A DNA stretch of 6,831 nt, from contig URUF01000083.1 of the NCBI GenBank assembly GCA_900550955.1, forward strand, positions 1-6,831. Direction: 5' to 3'. The stretch is from an uncultured Eubacteriales bacterium. Lineage in GTDB: Bacteria; Bacillota; Clostridia; Christensenellales; Aristaeellaceae. Every line of letters begins with the position of its first letter. Position 1 is the first letter of the stretch. Of this stretch, positions 4,755-6,831 are shown piece after piece. Under the pieces are notes generated by a model that was not told where the DNA came from, made no database searches, and saw only the letters and a list, made by a program, of their open reading frames with translations. The position numbers were made by a program, and so were the translations under genes.

Positions 4755-5330
4755 ATAAATACAAAAAACAACCGCCGCCGGCGCAGCTCGGTGGAACGGA
4801 TTGAACGGGTGTTTATCGAGCTGCTGCAAACAAAGGAATTGGGCGAAATAACCGTTTCAGATATTTGCAAAAGGTGCAATTTGAACCGCAGCACCTTTTA
4901 CGCAAATTATATGGATGTTTACGACCTTGCCGATAAAACCAGGGAACATTTGGAGCAAGAGGTTGCAGGCCTGTACGAAGCGGAAAGGGCAAAGGGCTTC
5001 AACAGCAACGATTTTCTGCGCTTATTCCAGCATATTCAGAACAATCAGTCGTTCTATCACGTATACTTCAAATTAGGCTATGACGACAGCCACGTGATTG
5101 AGCTATACGATGTGGGCCAGGCAGATCTATATTTCGGGAACCAGCATATCGCCTATCATATCGCCTTTTTCAAAAACGGGTTTAACGCGATTGTGAAAAT
5201 GTGGCTTGCCGGCGGCTGCAAGGAAACCCCGGAAGAGCTGGATAAGATTATCCACGACGAATATCAGGGGCGCCTGCGTTCCGCCCATAAAGAAAAAACC
5301 GATAGACAAACGGCAAATAATACGATATAA
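4755..5330 (+). CDS. TetR/AcrR-family transcriptional regulator with ATA at the expected start
   Basis: A DNA-binding repressor-type protein, 191 residues if read from 4755. Numbering from there, a basic N-terminal arm (NTKNNRRRRSS) leads into helix 1 (13-28) and a TetR-type helix-turn-helix at about 33-52, containing TVSDICKRCNLNRSTFYANY. The remainder is a helical ligand/dimer domain without a signature I can name. Start problem: the excellent GGAGGAGAGG (4743-4752) is spaced for 4755, but the codon there is ATA. Between the in-frame stop at 4734 and GTG at 4791 there is no ATG, GTG or TTG. GTG 4791 would give 179 residues with an intact helix-turn-helix but has no ribosome binding site. 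The gene is divergent from the membrane operon, with candidate operators in the shared region, so autoregulation is likely. The family is confident; start and ligand are not. Confidence 0.85.
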   Translation: MNTKNNRRRRSSVERIERVFIELLQTKELGEITVSDICKRCNLNRSTFYANYMDVYDLADKTREHLEQEVAGLYEAERAKGFNSNDFLRLFQHIQNNQSFYHVYFKLGYDDSHVIELYDVGQADLYFGNQHIAYHIAFFKNGFNAIVKMWLAGGCKETPEELDKIIHDEYQGRLRSAHKEKTDRQTANNTI

Positions 5331-5331
5331 T
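5303..5331 (+). promoter_or_regulatory. Promoter of the ROK-like gene inside the TetR-type gene's 3' end
   Basis: TAGACA (5303-5308, 5 of 6 to consensus), a 17-base spacer, then a perfect TATAAT (5326-5331). The hexamers overlap the last codons and stop of the TetR-type gene. The predicted start near 5338 gives a leader of about 62 bases. No terminator is visible between the two genes, so some readthrough is possible. Confidence 0.75.
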
Positions 5332-5399
5332 AAAAACCGAAGGAATAACAGCGATAATCAACGATACATTATACCAAACAACGCTGGGAGGCAGATGCT

Positions 5400-6779
5400 A
5401 TGGAAACCATGAAAGTGATCGCACCCCTGGACAAAGCCTTTGAGCCCATTTACCGCAGCCTATGCGCGTTCGGCGAGCGCGCCAAGGCCGAAAACGGCCC
5501 GGAACTTCGCATCGCCCTGGAACGCAACGACGGCCTGGTCGCCACGCAGGATATGCGCATCCTGCCCGAAGGCGGCGAAAACGACGCGCTCAACCTGCGC
5601 ATGGTGGAGCGCATGGTCAAGAGCATGCTCTGGGTATACGGCGGCTTCCGCGTAACCATTGCCGGCTCCAAAACCGTGTATGAGGGCGTAAAGGCCCAAT
5701 ACTGCGAGGGCGGCGCGCGCGCCTTTGACTTTCACTTCATGGGCCACGTATACGAGCATGCCTTTGAGGTGCTCTACGCTGCCACGCCCGCCGAAGCGCC
5801 CGCCCGCAAGGACGCCGCCGCGCCCATCGGCCGCCATCTGGACGGCTGCCGCATCGGCTTTGACGCCGGCGGAAGCGACCGCAAGGTATCCGCCGTCGTC
5901 AACGGCGAAAGCGTTTACAGCGAGGAGGTCGTCTGGTTCCCCAAAACCACCTCTGACCCCGCCTACCATTTTGACGGCATCGTAAGCGCCATGAAAACCG
6001 CCGCCTCCAAAATGCCCCGCGTGGACGCCATCGGCGTAAGCTCCGCCGGTATCTACATCAACAATTACACCATGAACGCTTCCCTGTTCCTCAAGGTTGG
6101 CCCCGAGGACTATGAAAAGTATGTGAAGGATATCTACATCCGCGCCGCCAAGGAAATTGGCGACGTGCCCCTGACCGTATGCAACGACGGCGACGTAACC
6201 GCGCTGGCCGGGGCCATGAGCCTGGGCGAGGATGGCATCCTGGGCATTGCCATGGGTACCAGCGAGGCCGGCGGCTATGTGGATACGGACGGCAACATCA
6301 CCGGCTGGCTGAACGAGCTGGCCTTTGTGCCCTGCGACCTGGCCCCCACCGCCATGGTGGACGAGTGGAGCGGCGACGCGGGCTGCGGCGTGAAGTATTT
6401 CTCGCAGGACGCGGTTATCAAGCTGGCCCCCGCCGCCGACATCGATTTGGGCGAGAGCCTCAGCCCCGCCGAAAAGCTCAAGATGGTACAGGCCAAGATG
6501 AACGAGGGCCATGCCGGCGCGCGCGCCATTTATGAAACCATCGGCGTATACCTGGGCTATACCCTGGCCTTCTACGCCATGTTTTACGATATCAACCATG
6601 TGCTGCTCATGGGCCGCGTTACCAGCGGCGAGGGCGGCGACCTGGTTCTTGGCAAAGCGCAGGAGGTATTGCGCGCCGAATACCCCAACCTGAAAATGCA
6701 AGTCAACCTTCCCGACGAAAAAAGCCGCCGCGTAGGCCAAAGCGTAGCCGCCGCAAGCCTACCCGCCATCAAGGGCTGA
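5400..6779 (+). CDS. ROK-like protein (actin/sugar-kinase fold), possible sugar kinase
   Basis: A 459-residue protein whose region from about 150 to the end resembles ROK-family sugar kinases and regulators. The ATP phosphate loop is DAGGSDRK at 155-162. NDGDVTAL at 262-269 matches the ROK NDxNxxAL motif, with D263 at the catalytic base position. A glycine-rich phosphate loop MGTSEAGG lies at 285-292, followed by NEL with E306 where ROK proteins have the sugar-contacting GExGH. The ROK zinc motif (CxCGxxGC) is absent; that region reads DEWSGDAGCG at 321-330. Residues 1-150 are an extra N-terminal part without a helix-turn-helix, so this is not a NagC/XylR-type repressor. The ATG at 5400 has GGGAGG eight bases upstream; M4 is a less favoured alternative. 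It has its own promoter. Substrate unknown; kinase activity is plausible but unproven. Confidence 0.75.
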   Translation: METMKVIAPLDKAFEPIYRSLCAFGERAKAENGPELRIALERNDGLVATQDMRILPEGGENDALNLRMVERMVKSMLWVYGGFRVTIAGSKTVYEGVKAQYCEGGARAFDFHFMGHVYEHAFEVLYAATPAEAPARKDAAAPIGRHLDGCRIGFDAGGSDRKVSAVVNGESVYSEEVVWFPKTTSDPAYHFDGIVSAMKTAASKMPRVDAIGVSSAGIYINNYTMNASLFLKVGPEDYEKYVKDIYIRAAKEIGDVPLTVCNDGDVTALAGAMSLGEDGILGIAMGTSEAGGYVDTDGNITGWLNELAFVPCDLAPTAMVDEWSGDAGCGVKYFSQDAVIKLAPAADIDLGESLSPAEKLKMVQAKMNEGHAGARAIYETIGVYLGYTLAFYAMFYDINHVLLMGRVTSGEGGDLVLGKAQEVLRAEYPNLKMQVNLPDEKSRRVGQSVAAASLPAIKG

Positions 6780-6831
6780 CCAGGGGCAGTGCCCCTGGAC
6801 CCTGGACTGCGCCCCTTTTGGGGGCGCAGGG
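6780..6831. repeat. GC-rich double hairpin at the right edge, terminator or intergenic repeat
   Basis: Directly after the stop codon, CCAGGGGCA (6780-6788) and TGCCCCTGG (6790-6798) form a near-perfect palindrome. A second stem pairs CTGCGCCCC (6807-6815) with GGGGCGCAG (6821-6829) around TTTTG. No T-tract follows the first; what follows the second is outside the window. The pair could end transcription, or be a dispersed palindromic repeat of the kind common in GC-rich Clostridia. Confidence 0.6.

Noticed and set aside
4439..4894. Minus-strand open frame of 151 codons
   Set aside because: It crosses the divergent promoter region and overlaps the start of the TetR-type gene and the first membrane gene in another frame.
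5460..6740. Long minus-strand open frame of 426 codons
   Set aside because: Antisense shadow of the ROK-like gene; composition is Ala/Gly/Val/His with no motif, and no promoter or ribosome binding site was seen.

Overview
The window looks like a chromosomal segment from a strictly anaerobic, fairly GC-rich member of the Firmicutes, probably class Clostridia. This rests on a pyruvate:ferredoxin oxidoreductase of clostridial type, strong GGAGG-type ribosome binding sites, extended -10 promoters (TGC TATAAT), and small membrane and repeat proteins of a kind I associate with Clostridia. No ribosomal or tRNA gene is present, so the taxonomic placement is an inference from protein style and cannot go to genus.

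Layout. (1) Positions 1-1856, + strand: the C-terminal half of pyruvate:ferredoxin oxidoreductase, cut by the left edge and closed by a strong hairpin terminator. (2) 1964-2536, +: a Pro/Ala-rich protein with one C-terminal membrane segment, with its own promoter and terminator. (3) 2550-2733: intergenic DNA without a credible gene, containing small inverted repeats. (4) 2812-3159, +: a small, AT-rich MazG-type nucleotide pyrophosphohydrolase with a clear promoter. (5) 3160-3344: converging terminators. (6) 3345-4620, - strand: an operon of two membrane proteins and an 11-residue-repeat protein. The second membrane gene seems to carry a frameshift near its 3' end. (7) 4755-5330, +: a TetR/AcrR-type repressor divergent from that operon. 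It has no ATG/GTG/TTG start at the expected place, only ATA. (8) 5400-6779, +: a ROK-like, sugar-kinase-fold protein with a promoter lying inside the 3' end of the repressor gene. (9) 6780-6831: GC-rich hairpins that run off the right edge.

How the parts may work together. The most system-like part is the divergent unit 3345-5330. The TetR-type gene and the membrane/repeat operon share a short control region. In it the two -10 boxes overlap in a palindrome (TAGTATACTA), and two copies of a CAACAGTTG site, inverted relative to each other, bracket the promoters. The simple reading is an autoregulated repressor that also controls two small membrane proteins and a protein likely to form an amphipathic helix on a membrane. 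The signal and the job of the operon are unknown. The flanking genes (pyruvate oxidation, MazG-like, ROK-like) have their own promoters or terminators and look functionally independent of it.
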